Below are positions 56,542 to 64,000 of a DNA stretch of 64,000 bases, piece by piece. Made by a program: the position numbers and the translations under genes. Under the pieces are notes generated by a model. That model made no database searches. It saw only the letters and a list, made by a program, of their open reading frames with translations, and was not told the DNA's origin. Within the stretch, counting starts at the first letter, position 1, and every line of letters starts with the position of its first letter. Source of the stretch: Myxococcus stipitatus (GTDB lineage: Bacteria; Myxococcota; Myxococcia; Myxococcales; Myxococcaceae); assembly GCF_038561935.1 (NCBI RefSeq), contig NZ_CP102770.1, positions 5,766,001-5,830,000 of the forward strand, given 5' to 3'.

Positions 56542-57476
56542 GCCGGGAGCCGGGCTACTTCCACCAGGACACCCTGCGCGTCCCCGACGGCGCGGAGCTC
56601 TACTACCAGGTCACCGGCGACGGGGAGCCGGGCGCGGTGCTGTGCGACGGCCTGGGCTGCGACGGCTTCGCCTGGAAGTACCTGGCGCCCTACCTGTCGC
56701 GCCACCACCGCGTGCTGCGCTGGCACTACCGGGGCCATGGCCGCTCCGGCATCCCCACGGACCGCGAGCGCATCGGCATGCTGTACACGTGCGATGACCT
56801 GCAGCGGGTGATGGACGCCGCGGGCATGGAGCGCGCCGTCCTCTTCGGCCACTCCATGGGCGTCCAGGTGGCCCTGGAGTTCCATCGCCGCTACGCCCGG
56901 CGCGTGCAGGGCCTGGTCCTCCTGTGCGGCAGCTACGGCAACCCGCTGGACACCTTCCACGACTCCAACGTCCTCAAGAAGATGTTCCCCACCCTGCGCC
57001 GGGTGGTGGAGCGCTTCCCGGAGCAGTCCGCCCGCCTCATCCACGCGGCGCTGCGCACGGAGCTGGCGGTGCAGCTGGCCATCACCCTGGAGATGAACCG
57101 GGAGCGCATCGCCCGCAACGACCTGGCGCCCTACTTCGAGCACCTGGCCCGGATGGACCCCGTCGTCTTCGTGCGCACACTCGACTCCCTCGCCGAGCAC
57201 TCCGCGTGGGACCACCTGCTCCATGTAGACGTCCCCACGCTCGTCGTGGCCGGGGAGCGCGACAAGTTCACTCCCGGATGGCTGTCCCGGAAGATGGCCG
57301 CCCGAATCCCCGAGTCCGAGCTGGTGGTCATCCCGGACGGCACCCACACCGCCCCCCTCGAAGCCCCAGGCCTGGTCGAGCTCCGGGTCGAACGCTTCCT
57401 CCGCGAGCGGCTGGGCAAGCCCTCCACTCCCGGTGTGGATGGGGCACGCATTCTGCCCCCCGCCGCCCGTGCCTGA
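56538..57476 (+). CDS. Alpha/beta hydrolase
   Basis: A 312-residue serine hydrolase of the alpha/beta fold. The nucleophile S106 sits in GHSMG (104-108), an early [17 protein letters not shown] is near the oxyanion hole, and the late [11 protein letters not shown] provides the His. It starts in the ATGA overlap with the sigma-54 activator, which implies a linked function. The substrate is unknown; esterase or lactonase types are both possible. Confidence 0.85.
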   Translation: MSREPGYFHQDTLRVPDGAELYYQVTGDGEPGAVLCDGLGCDGFAWKYLAPYLSRHHRVLRWHYRGHGRSGIPTDRERIGMLYTCDDLQRVMDAAGMERAVLFGHSMGVQVALEFHRRYARRVQGLVLLCGSYGNPLDTFHDSNVLKKMFPTLRRVVERFPEQSARLIHAALRTELAVQLAITLEMNRERIARNDLAPYFEHLARMDPVVFVRTLDSLAEHSAWDHLLHVDVPTLVVAGERDKFTPGWLSRKMAARIPESELVVIPDGTHTAPLEAPGLVELRVERFLRERLGKPSTPGVDGARILPPAARA

Positions 57477-57576
57477 GACGTGACAGGTGGGTATCCAACG
57501 GGTTCCGTGGGGGGCAAACGCCTCTGTCGGGAGGGGTGTGCTGCCCGGTTGGATGCACGCTGACCTTCCGCGCTCA

Positions 57577-57605
57577 TTGCAGGGGACGCACTCACGGCAT
57601 ATAAG
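57577..57605 (+). promoter_or_regulatory. Sigma-70-type promoter of typA
   Basis: TTGCAG (57577-57582) and TATAAG (57600-57605) are separated by exactly 17 bp. Transcription would start near 57612, giving a leader of about 78 nt before the typA ATG. It lies in the otherwise featureless 213-bp gap after the hydrolase gene. Confidence 0.6.
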
Positions 57606-57689
57606 CCCCGGCCTTCCGGGTTCCGGTGGGGTTCGGGAGACCTGCCCACACGGGGCATCCCCACCCGCCATTCACCTCGGTTCCTACGC

Positions 57690-59537
57690 ATGATTCCTCG
57701 CGAAAATATCCGTAACGTCGCCATCGTCGCCCACGTCGACCATGGCAAGACCACGCTCGTCGACCATCTGCTGCGCCAGGCGGGCACCTTTCGTTCCAAC
57801 GAGCACGTCGCCGAACGGGTGATGGACTCGAACGACCTCGAGCGCGAGAAGGGCATCACCATTCTCGCGAAGAACACGGCCGTTAATTACAAGGGGATGC
57901 AGATCAACATCATCGACACCCCGGGTCACGCCGACTTCGGTGGTGAGGTGGAGCGCGGTCTGCGCCTCGTCGATGGCGTCATCCTCCTGGTCGATGCCGC
58001 CGAAGGTCCCCTGCCCCAGACGCGCTTCGTGTTGAGCAAGGCGCTGGCCATGGGCCTGAAGACGGTGCTGGTCATCAACAAGATCGACCGTCAGGACGCC
58101 CGGGCTCCGGAAGTGCTGGACCAGGTCTACTCGCTCTACATCGACCTGGGCGCGGACGATAAGCAGCTGGAGATGCCGGTCCTCTACACGATCGCGCGCC
58201 AGGGCCAGGCCTCCACGCAGCTGGACGTGCCGGGCAAGACGCTGGAGCCGCTGTACGACGCCATCATCAACCACATCCCGCCCCCGCCCGCGTCCACGGA
58301 GACCACGCCGCAGCTGCTCGTGGCGAACCTGGACTACGACGACTACGTGGGCCGTCTCGCCGTCGGCCGCGTGCAGGCCGGCCGATTCACACCGAACATG
58401 CCCGTCAGCGTCGTGCGCGAGGGCGGCAAGGTGGAGCAGGGCAAGATCGTCAAGCTGTACGGCTTCTCGGGCCTGAAGCGCGCGGAGATCCAGGACGCGG
58501 GGCCGGGTGAAATCGTCTCCATCGCCGGCATCGAGGACGTGTCCATCGGCGACACCATCGGCGACCCGGAGAACCCCGTCGCCCTGCCGCGCATCACCGT
58601 GGATGAGCCCACGATGATGATGATCTTCAAGGTGAACGACGGACCGCTGGCCGGCAAGGAAGGCAAGTTCGTCACCTCGCGCAACCTGCGTGAGCGCCTG
58701 TACCGCGAGGCCTACCGCAACGTGGCCGTGCGCGTGGAGGACACGGAGACGCCGGACGCGTTCCGCGTCGTGGGCCGCGGTGAACTCGCGCTGGCCGTCA
58801 TCATCGAGAACATGCGCCGCGAGGGCTATGAGCTGACGGCCTCCAACCCGGAGCCCATCACCAAGACCATCGACGGCGTGCTGCACGAGCCCATGGAGCT
58901 CGTGTTCTGCGACGTGCCGGAGAACAGCGTCGGCATCGTCACGGAGCGCCTGGGGCCCCGCAAGGGCCGCATGACGGACATGGCGAGCCTGGGCTCGGGC
59001 CGCACCCGTCTCCAGTACCGCATCCCCGCCCGCGGCCTGATTGGCTTCCGCTCGGAGTTCCTCACCATCACCCGTGGCGAGGGCATCATGAGCAGCCAGT
59101 TCGACGGGTATGAGCCGTGGTTCGGCTACATCCAGAAGCGCCAGAACGGCGCCATCGTCTCCGACCGCCTGGGTGACACCGTCCCCTACGCGCTCTTCAG
59201 CATCCAGGAGCGTGGCTACCTGTTCGTGAGCGAGGGCACCACGGTGTACGAGGGGATGATCATCGGCGAGCACTCGCACCCCTCCGAGCTCAACGTGAAC
59301 TGCTGCCGCGAGAAGAAGCTCACCAACATCCGCGCCGCCGGCCGCGACGAAAACGTCATCCTCGTCCCGCCGCGCGAGATGGGGCTGGAGAAGGCCCTGG
59401 AGTGGATCGCCGACGACGAGCTCGTCGAGGTGACGCCCAAGTCCGTGCGCATGCGCAAGAAGTCGCTGTCGGTGGGCGAGCGCTACCGCGCCGAGCGTGA
59501 CCGCAAGCGCGAGGAGCGCGCGGCCGACGCCGAGTAG
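57690..59537 (+). CDS. typA: Ribosome-associated GTPase TypA/BipA
   Basis: Translational GTPase of 615 aa that helps ribosome assembly and stress growth. P-loop AHVDHGKTT is at 14-22, the [14 protein letters not shown] switch II and [10 protein letters not shown]4 motifs follow, and the C-terminal domains end with [19 protein letters not shown] at 57690 matches the family start. It is followed by a strong hairpin and stands alone. Confidence 0.97.
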   Translation: MIPRENIRNVAIVAHVDHGKTTLVDHLLRQAGTFRSNEHVAERVMDSNDLEREKGITILAKNTAVNYKGMQINIIDTPGHADFGGEVERGLRLVDGVILLVDAAEGPLPQTRFVLSKALAMGLKTVLVINKIDRQDARAPEVLDQVYSLYIDLGADDKQLEMPVLYTIARQGQASTQLDVPGKTLEPLYDAIINHIPPPPASTETTPQLLVANLDYDDYVGRLAVGRVQAGRFTPNMPVSVVREGGKVEQGKIVKLYGFSGLKRAEIQDAGPGEIVSIAGIEDVSIGDTIGDPENPVALPRITVDEPTMMMIFKVNDGPLAGKEGKFVTSRNLRERLYREAYRNVAVRVEDTETPDAFRVVGRGELALAVIIENMRREGYELTASNPEPITKTIDGVLHEPMELVFCDVPENSVGIVTERLGPRKGRMTDMASLGSGRTRLQYRIPARGLIGFRSEFLTITRGEGIMSSQFDGYEPWFGYIQKRQNGAIVSDRLGDTVPYALFSIQERGYLFVSEGTTVYEGMIIGEHSHPSELNVNCCREKKLTNIRAAGRDENVILVPPREMGLEKALEWIADDELVEVTPKSVRMRKKSLSVGERYRAERDRKREERAADAE

Positions 59538-59567
59538 TCCCCAGCCCCAGGCTGGCTGAAGCACCGA

Positions 59568-59597
59568 GGGCCCGTTCCCACGCCAGGGAGCGGGCCC
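59568..59597 (+). terminator. Terminator of typA
   Basis: GGGCCCG-TTCCC (59568-59579) pairs with GGGAG-CGGGCCC (59586-59597), one T-G pair included, around a 6-nt loop, then TTCGTGTTGTGG. It starts 31 bp after the typA stop and faces the convergent marR gene. Confidence 0.75.
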
Positions 59598-59612
59598 TTC
59601 GTGTTGTGGTTC

Positions 59613-60068
59613 CTATCGCCCCTTGGCGTCGGGCGTGGGCAGCAGCCGCTCGAAGATGGAGCGCAGCTGCTCCAGCTCCGCCATGTCGAGCTGGAGCAGC
59701 TCCGGCGGGGGCTCATACATCCCCTCATGAAGCTGGCGCCGGACCTTGGCGCCTCGGGCCGTGAGCGTCACGCGCTTCACGCGGCGGTCCTCCGGGTCCG
59801 CGGCCCGCGCCGCCAGTCCTCGGGACTCCAGCCGGTCCACCACCCACGTCGCGTTCGACGCGTCGCACGCCCACTCCTCCGCCAGGGCGCGCATCACCTT
59901 GCCCTCGGCCTGGTCCAGGCTCGCGAGCGCCCGCGCGTCATTGGGCGTGAGGTCCAGGCGCTCCAGCACCCGATCCCTCTGCCCGCGCGTGCGCATGAAG
60001 AAGTTGAAGCAGCGGCGCCACGCCTCCGCCGCCAGCGCGTCCTTCCCTCTCGGACTGGTCCCAGCCAT
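59613..60068 (-). CDS. MarR family transcriptional regulator
   Basis: A 151-residue winged-helix dimer. LTPNDARALASLDQAEGKVMRALAEEWACDASNATWVVDRLESRG spans the DNA-binding helices, and DPEDRRVKRVTLTARG is the wing. A Cys sits in the recognition region (AEEWACDASN), a possible redox sensor (inference). ATG at 60068 is the family start. It is divergent from a membrane protein/SDR pair with an operator-like palindrome between them, so autoregulation is likely. Confidence 0.92.
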   Translation of the reverse strand: MAGTSPRGKDALAAEAWRRCFNFFMRTRGQRDRVLERLDLTPNDARALASLDQAEGKVMRALAEEWACDASNATWVVDRLESRGLAARAADPEDRRVKRVTLTARGAKVRRQLHEGMYEPPPELLQLDMAELEQLRSIFERLLPTPDAKGR

Positions 60069-60128
60069 GGGGGCAATGTGCCTCGCGTCCGGCGCGATTG
60101 CGAGGGCCCCTTCACATAATTTAACCAA

Positions 60129-60141
60129 TTCAATCATTGAA
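60129..60141. promoter_or_regulatory. Operator-like palindrome between marR and its divergent operon
   Basis: TTCAAT-C-ATTGAA (60129-60141) is a perfect 13-bp palindrome. It lies in an AT-rich island (about 60111-60155) in otherwise GC-rich DNA, 61 bp before the marR start and 82 bp before the membrane-protein start. MarR proteins typically bind such short inverted repeats. The site and dimer symmetry fit, but binding is not proven. Confidence 0.6.
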
Positions 60142-60222
60142 CGACTTCAAGTATCTCCCAATCATGGCGGGCGAACGGGGCCGTCGCGGCCTTCGCCGCC
60201 TTCGAGCCCTCGGGAGGTCGTC

Positions 60223-60702
60223 ATGCTGAAGAAGCGGTCGCTCTACATCCTGTTGTTCAACAGCCTGTTGTTCGGGGTGATGCTGGGGGCCGGCATCAGC
60301 GAGGCCCTCTTCGTGATGCCCGCGTGGTTCAAGGCCCCGCCCACGTCGCTCCTCTTGATTCAAGAGCGAGCCAGCGGCGCGATGTCCTTCTGGATTCCGC
60401 TGCAGATGGCGGTGCTCGGCACGCTCATCGGCTCGCTGGTCCTCAACTGGCGCGCCCCCGCCCGGCGCATGCTCATCGCGGGAGCGCTGGGCGTATACGC
60501 CCTGGTCTGGGTGGCGACGGGCGCCTGGTTCGCGCCGGAGATCATGTCGCTGTCGTCCCTGGCCGCGCAGGGCCCCTATGACGCGGACCTGGCCGCGCGA
60601 GGCGGCAGGTGGCTCCAGCTCTCCTGGGGGCGCCATGTCCTGCTGGCATGCGGCTGGGTCCTGGTGGGCACCGCCATCTCGAAGTGGGAGGCCGCGTCAT
60701 GA
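60223..60702 (+). CDS. Four-TM membrane protein (DUF1772-like)
   Basis: A 159-residue protein with four predicted TM helices (YILLFNSLLFGVMLGAGISE, WIPLQMAVLGTLIGSLVLNW, MLIAGALGVYALVWVATGAW, VLLACGWVLVGTAISKW). The layout resembles DUF1772 proteins, some of which are anthrone-oxygenase-like. ATG at 60223 follows GGGAGG. Its stop overlaps the SDR start (ATGA), so the two form an operon controlled by the MarR regulator (inference). Confidence 0.72.
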   Translation: MLKKRSLYILLFNSLLFGVMLGAGISEALFVMPAWFKAPPTSLLLIQERASGAMSFWIPLQMAVLGTLIGSLVLNWRAPARRMLIAGALGVYALVWVATGAWFAPEIMSLSSLAAQGPYDADLAARGGRWLQLSWGRHVLLACGWVLVGTAISKWEAAS

Positions 60703-61460
60703 GCCGCCGAGGCCTGCTGGAGGGGAAGGTCGCCCTGGTCATCGGCGCCAGCCGTGGCATCGGCGCCCAGACGGCGAGGACCTTCGTGGAGGAAGGCGCC
60801 ACCGTGGTGCTCGCGGCGCGCTCGGAGGACGCGCTCCACGCGCTCGCGGAGGAGCTGCGAAAGCAAGGCGGCACGGCCCTGCCGGTGCCCGCGGACCTGG
60901 GTGACGAGGACTCCATCGCGTCGCTCGTGCGGACCACCGTCGCGAGGTTCGGCCGGCTGGACGTGGCCTTCAACAACGCGGCGGACGGACACATGCCCGC
61001 GCCCCTGGCGGACCTCTCCGTCGAGGACCTGGACCGCTCCTACCGCGTCAACGTGCGCGGCTTCTTCCTGGCCATGAAGCACCAGCTGCACGCGATGCTG
61101 GCCTCGGGCGGTGGCTCCATCGTCAACATGGCCTCCACCGCGGGCCTCAACGGCGTCCGAGGCATGGGGGCCTACAGCGCGACTAAGCACGCCATCATCG
61201 GCCTCACCCGCTCCGCGGCGCTCGACTACGCGGACAAGGGCATCCGCCTCAACATCGTCGCGCCGGGGCCCATTCTCACCGGGCGCCTCCAGCAGCTCCC
61301 CGAGGAGCGCCGCGCGCCCATCGTCCGCGCCGTGCCCATGGGCCGCATCGGAGGCCCGGAGGAGGTCGCTCGCGCCGTGGCGTGGCTGGGCTCGGATGCG
61401 GCGTCGTTCGTCACGGGAACGACGCTGGCCATCGACGGAGGGAGGCTCGCGGGGGCCTGA
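60699..61460 (+). CDS. Short-chain dehydrogenase/reductase
   Basis: NAD(P)-dependent oxidoreductase of 253 aa. GASRGIG (16-22) binds the cofactor, NNAAD stabilises it, and the catalytic Ser-Tyr-Lys set is MASTAGLNG / YSATKHA. A class-typical IVAPGPILT follows. RSEDAL after the second strand suggests NADP preference. It starts in the ATGA overlap with the membrane protein. The substrate is unknown. Confidence 0.92.
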   Translation: MSRRGLLEGKVALVIGASRGIGAQTARTFVEEGATVVLAARSEDALHALAEELRKQGGTALPVPADLGDEDSIASLVRTTVARFGRLDVAFNNAADGHMPAPLADLSVEDLDRSYRVNVRGFFLAMKHQLHAMLASGGGSIVNMASTAGLNGVRGMGAYSATKHAIIGLTRSAALDYADKGIRLNIVAPGPILTGRLQQLPEERRAPIVRAVPMGRIGGPEEVARAVAWLGSDAASFVTGTTLAIDGGRLAGA

Positions 61461-61481
61461 GGGCCCGCGTCACGGCCCCGC

Positions 61482-62090
61482 TCAGAACGTGTACTTCACC
61501 TTCGGGAAGATGGCGAAGGAGGTGATGTCGGGGCCGATGACGAAGCGGGCCAGGACGTCCGCGCCCACGGAGAAGTGGTCCATGCCCGTGGCGTACTCGA
61601 AGCCCACGCCCACGCCCGCGTTGGGCGCGCTGACGGCCCGGCCCGGGTCCCCCTTGTCGGGGTCCACCGGCGCCGGGTCCAACCGCGTGTAGCCCGCCAC
61701 GAGCTTCGGCGTCAGGTACACCCGGTCCATCAACCGCACGTGATACGAGGCCGTGGCGTTCAGGAACTGCATGGTGAAGTTGTCGGAGAGCGCACACGTC
61801 TCCGAGCCCGGCAGATAGCCCGCGAAGCAGTTCTGCGCGGACGCCCCCATGCCGAAGTGCGCCCCCAGCGAGATGCGCTCCGTCAGGTCATAACCGATAC
61901 CCAGTTGCAGATACGTCTGGGCATTCGAGTAGGAGTTCTGCCCGCCCACCGTGAAGAACACCCCCACGTTGGTGTCGGTGTAGAAGCCTCGGCGAGGCTG
62001 GAACTCCACGCCCTCCGGCGGCGTGCCCGCGAGGGCCGGCGAGGACAGCAGGGCGAAAGCGAGCGCGGCGACCAGTTGGGACTTGTTCAC
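61482..62090 (-). CDS. cglE: Adventurous gliding motility outer-membrane beta-barrel protein CglE (GltH)
   Basis: A 202-residue exported protein. Signal peptide NKSQLVAALAFALLSSPALA, then a short beta-barrel with alternating strands (FYTDTNVGVFFTVGG, TYLQLGIGYDL, VYLTPKLVAGYTR, FAIFPKVKYTF) ending in Phe, the outer-membrane insertion signal. The sequence recalls M. xanthus CglE, which I believe is GltH of the Agl-Glt gliding machine; the naming is from memory. Two Cys (NCFAG, ETCALS) may form a disulfide. The start is GTG at 62090 after GGGGAGG. It follows gltG by 112 bp. Confidence 0.7.
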   Translation of the reverse strand: MNKSQLVAALAFALLSSPALAGTPPEGVEFQPRRGFYTDTNVGVFFTVGGQNSYSNAQTYLQLGIGYDLTERISLGAHFGMGASAQNCFAGYLPGSETCALSDNFTMQFLNATASYHVRLMDRVYLTPKLVAGYTRLDPAPVDPDKGDPGRAVSAPNAGVGVGFEYATGMDHFSVGADVLARFVIGPDITSFAIFPKVKYTF

Positions 62091-62202
62091 GGGACCTCCC
62101 CACACGAGGCCCTCCCGGTCCAACCGGAAGCGGCGTGGGACGTTAGTGACGCCCCCTCGACACGGCAACGAGGGGTGGGAATGAAGGACGCGCGGACGTC
62201 CA

Positions 62203-64000
62203 CTACCCCTCCCCGCCCTCGGAGCCCGCCGGCGAGAACATCCACGGATACGTCACGGCCACCACACCTCCGCCCTTGGGCTCCGGGAACTTCCAGCGGC
62301 GGATGCGCGAAATCATGCACTGCTCCGCGCGGGAGTTGTTCAGCGTCGACTCCGACACGGTGGCGTCGGACACCGCGCCCGTGGGGTCGATGGTGAAGGC
62401 CACCGCGACCTTGCCCGCGAGGCTGGGCTCCTTGTTCAGCTCCGACTCGTAGCAGTACTTGATCTCGTTCTGGTGGCGGCGAATCACCTTCGCGATGACG
62501 TCCTTGTCCAGGCCGCCCACCACGGTCGTCTTGCCGGGGATGACCTTGGTGATGGACTTGCCGCGTCCCCCCAGGTCGATGCCACCCGTGCCGCCCGTGC
62601 CGCGCCCATCACCCCGCGTGCCCAGGCCGCCGATGCCCATGGCCGTGCCACCGCCCCCCGTGCCGGAGCCGCGAGAGCCCAGGCCGCCCGCGCCCTGCGC
62701 GTCACCCATGGCCGCGCCGCCCTTGAGGCCGCCCAGCATGTTGTTCAAGCCCGTGCCGAAGCCGCCCGGCCCGAACACATCCGAGGCGCCGCCCTTCAAG
62801 CCCTTGAACGCGCCCAGGAGGCCGACCTTGCCCACCACCTTGCGGTCCTTCTCCTTCTTGGACTTGTCCACCATGGGCGTGCCCGGCTTGGACGGCGCGG
62901 CCTCCTGCTGCTTCGCGTCCTCCTTGCCGAACTTGCCCTCCTCGTCCTTCGCCTTCGCGCCCTCTTCCATGCCGGAGAGCTGGAGCTTCTTCTGCTCGAT
63001 GCGCTTCTCGGGGGTGACGAGGAACTTCGCCACGCGCTGCTGCGACTCGAAGATGTCGTCGTGCGGCGCCATCTCCGCGCGCGGCGTCAGCATCATCGCC
63101 AGCACCACCGCCAGGCCCGTGAGCACGCAGATGCTGGCGATCTTGAAGAACGTGAAGTCCGTCTCCGCCAGCGTGCTGGTGGCGATGGCCGGCGAAGGCT
63201 TCACGTACCGGGCCACGAAGGTCAGGGTCCCGAGCGTCACCTCCACGCGGTGATGCAGGCCCACCTTGAAGACCTGCTCCGCGTCCTCGGCGGAGCCCGT
63301 GAGCTGGCCCGCGGCGCGAAGCGTGTCCTTCGGCTTCACGTGTCCGCGCTCGGTGACGATGACGCCCGAGCCCTTCGGCGCGTGCACCTCCAGCAGCTCT
63401 CCCCTGCCGACGGCCAGCACGTGCCGCGCGCCCACCGACGGCACCTGGACGTTGAAGGAGGTCTTCTTTCCGTCGCCGATGGTGACAGGGACCCCGTCCG
63501 CGAAGTGCCGCACCTGCAACAGCGTGTCACCCCACAGCATCGCCACCTGGAGCACCTTCTCCCGGGCCGTGGGCATCGCCTCGACGGGGAGCGGCTCGCG
63601 CAGCTGCGGAAGCACCACGCGGCCCGGCGCCTCGCCAACGGCGGGCCTGGACACGGAGGCGCGGACCGGCGGCGGCGGTGGAACCGCCACGGGCACCACC
63701 CCCGGCTTCACGGAGCGCTCGGTGCGAAGTCCCCCACTCGACGACGAGCCCGAGGACTCCGTGCGCGCCTGCGTGAAGACGAACTCGCCCCGCGCCGTGC
63801 TCCCCGCGGCCGAGGGGGGCGTCACCACCTGGGGCCTGGGCATGGACTCGCGAGGAGGCGGGGGTGTCCGCTGGGTCACCGAGCCTTGGAACGGCGGCCC
63901 CGAGACCTTCGCGCCCGCGGGCGCGGGACGCTCCGGCGCGGCGCTGCCGAAGAGGACCTCCACGCGCGTGCCGCCCACGCACAGCACATCCCCGGGCTTG
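62203..64000 (-). CDS. gltG: Gliding motility protein GltG-like, AgmX/PglI C-terminal domain (5' truncated)
   Basis: At least 598 residues, open at the window edge. The first residues (KPGDVLCVGGTRVEVLFG) look like the end of an FHA-type domain. A Pro-rich linker, a second FHA-like beta-rich part (VTIGDGKKTSFNVQVPSVGARHVLAV) and a TM helix (ICVLTGLAVVLAMMLTP) follow. A charged and Gly-rich spacer leads to the TonB-like AgmX/PglI tail (VIAKVIRRHQNEIKYCYESE, GKVAVAFTIDPTGAVSDATV, CMISRIRRWKFPEPKGG). This matches GltG, an inner-membrane motor-linking protein of myxobacterial gliding. Position next to cglE agrees. The true start is outside the window. Confidence 0.72.
   Translation of the reverse strand, partial: KPGDVLCVGGTRVEVLFGSAAPERPAPAGAKVSGPPFQGSVTQRTPPPPRESMPRPQVVTPPSAAGSTARGEFVFTQARTESSGSSSSGGLRTERSVKPGVVPVAVPPPPPVRASVSRPAVGEAPGRVVLPQLREPLPVEAMPTAREKVLQVAMLWGDTLLQVRHFADGVPVTIGDGKKTSFNVQVPSVGARHVLAVGRGELLEVHAPKGSGVIVTERGHVKPKDTLRAAGQLTGSAEDAEQVFKVGLHHRVEVTLGTLTFVARYVKPSPAIATSTLAETDFTFFKIASICVLTGLAVVLAMMLTPRAEMAPHDDIFESQQRVAKFLVTPEKRIEQKKLQLSGMEEGAKAKDEEGKFGKEDAKQQEAAPSKPGTPMVDKSKKEKDRKVVGKVGLLGAFKGLKGGASDVFGPGGFGTGLNNMLGGLKGGAAMGDAQGAGGLGSRGSGTGGGGTAMGIGGLGTRGDGRGTGGTGGIDLGGRGKSITKVIPGKTTVVGGLDKDVIAKVIRRHQNEIKYCYESELNKEPSLAGKVAVAFTIDPTGAVSDATVSESTLNNSRAEQCMISRIRRWKFPEPKGGGVVAVTYPWMFSPAGSEGGEG

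Noticed and set aside
57684..59564. A 626-codon minus-strand frame opposite typA
   Set aside because: TypA GTPase motifs are complete on the plus strand, and the opposite frame has no recognisable domain.

Overview
The window is a 64 kb stretch of a GC-rich genome with strongly GC-biased third codon positions. It almost certainly comes from a myxobacterium (Myxococcota, suborder Cystobacterineae). The pointers are a partial gliding-motility (Glt/Agl) locus at the right edge, AgmX/PglI-type C-terminal tails, many zinc-ribbon, TPR, FHA and lipoprotein genes, and a sigma-54 activator. No tRNA, rRNA, CRISPR array, prophage, insertion sequence or integrase was recognised, so this looks like ordinary chromosomal backbone with some lineage-specific genes.

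Layout. 0-7 kb: the end of an unknown gene, a family 2 glycosyltransferase, a repeat-rich zinc-ribbon/membrane protein, a ComEA-like helix-hairpin-helix protein and aspartate kinase (lysC, with a clear sigma-70 promoter), divergent from histidine ammonia-lyase (hutH). 7-20 kb: a DUF4336 protein, a pirin, a secreted beta-propeller/di-heme cytochrome, a 1692-residue TPR protein ending in what looks like a dead M48 peptidase domain, a CinA-type molybdopterin-binding protein and two tandem paralogous lipoproteins. 19.5-28.5 kb: thymidylate kinase, a RibBA whose cyclohydrolase half looks degenerate, threonine synthase coupled to a triple zinc-ribbon protein, Pcm, an unusually long RecG and GreA. 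28.7-36.7 kb: FHA protein, alkyltransferase-like protein, a VanY-type peptidase, then a tightly overlapping three-gene operon and two overlapping DUF4139 genes. 36.7-45.8 kb: a lytic transglycosylase with two solute-binding modules, YciI protein, MBL hydrolase, GST, peptide deformylase, a TonB-like protein and a fatty acid desaturase. 46-59.5 kb: carB, an Ala/Pro-rich secreted protein, an operon of aldolase-like gene, rsmD, coaD and an aspartate-type aminotransferase, a His-rich CDF metal exporter divergent from a PocR-like/sigma-54 activator plus alpha/beta hydrolase, and typA/bipA. 59.6-64 kb: a MarR regulator divergent from a membrane protein/SDR pair with a perfect operator-like palindrome between them, then gliding-motility genes cglE (gltH) and gltG, the latter cut by the window end.

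The best candidate for an undescribed system is the operon at 30425-32684. It encodes a membrane protein with a 54-residue Gly/Ser/Cys tail (six Cys), a DUF692/MNIO-type iron oxidase with its metal ligands in place, and a small SCO6045-like partner. All three overlap at start/stop codons. It resembles a RiPP-like modification system in which the substrate is the tail of a membrane protein rather than a small free peptide. A pair of 9-bp direct repeats spaced one helical turn apart lies just upstream.

Third-position GC bias makes very long open frames opposite nearly every gene; these were treated as shadows. Starts were chosen from Shine-Dalgarno spacing, signal peptides and family start points, and uncertain ones are flagged.
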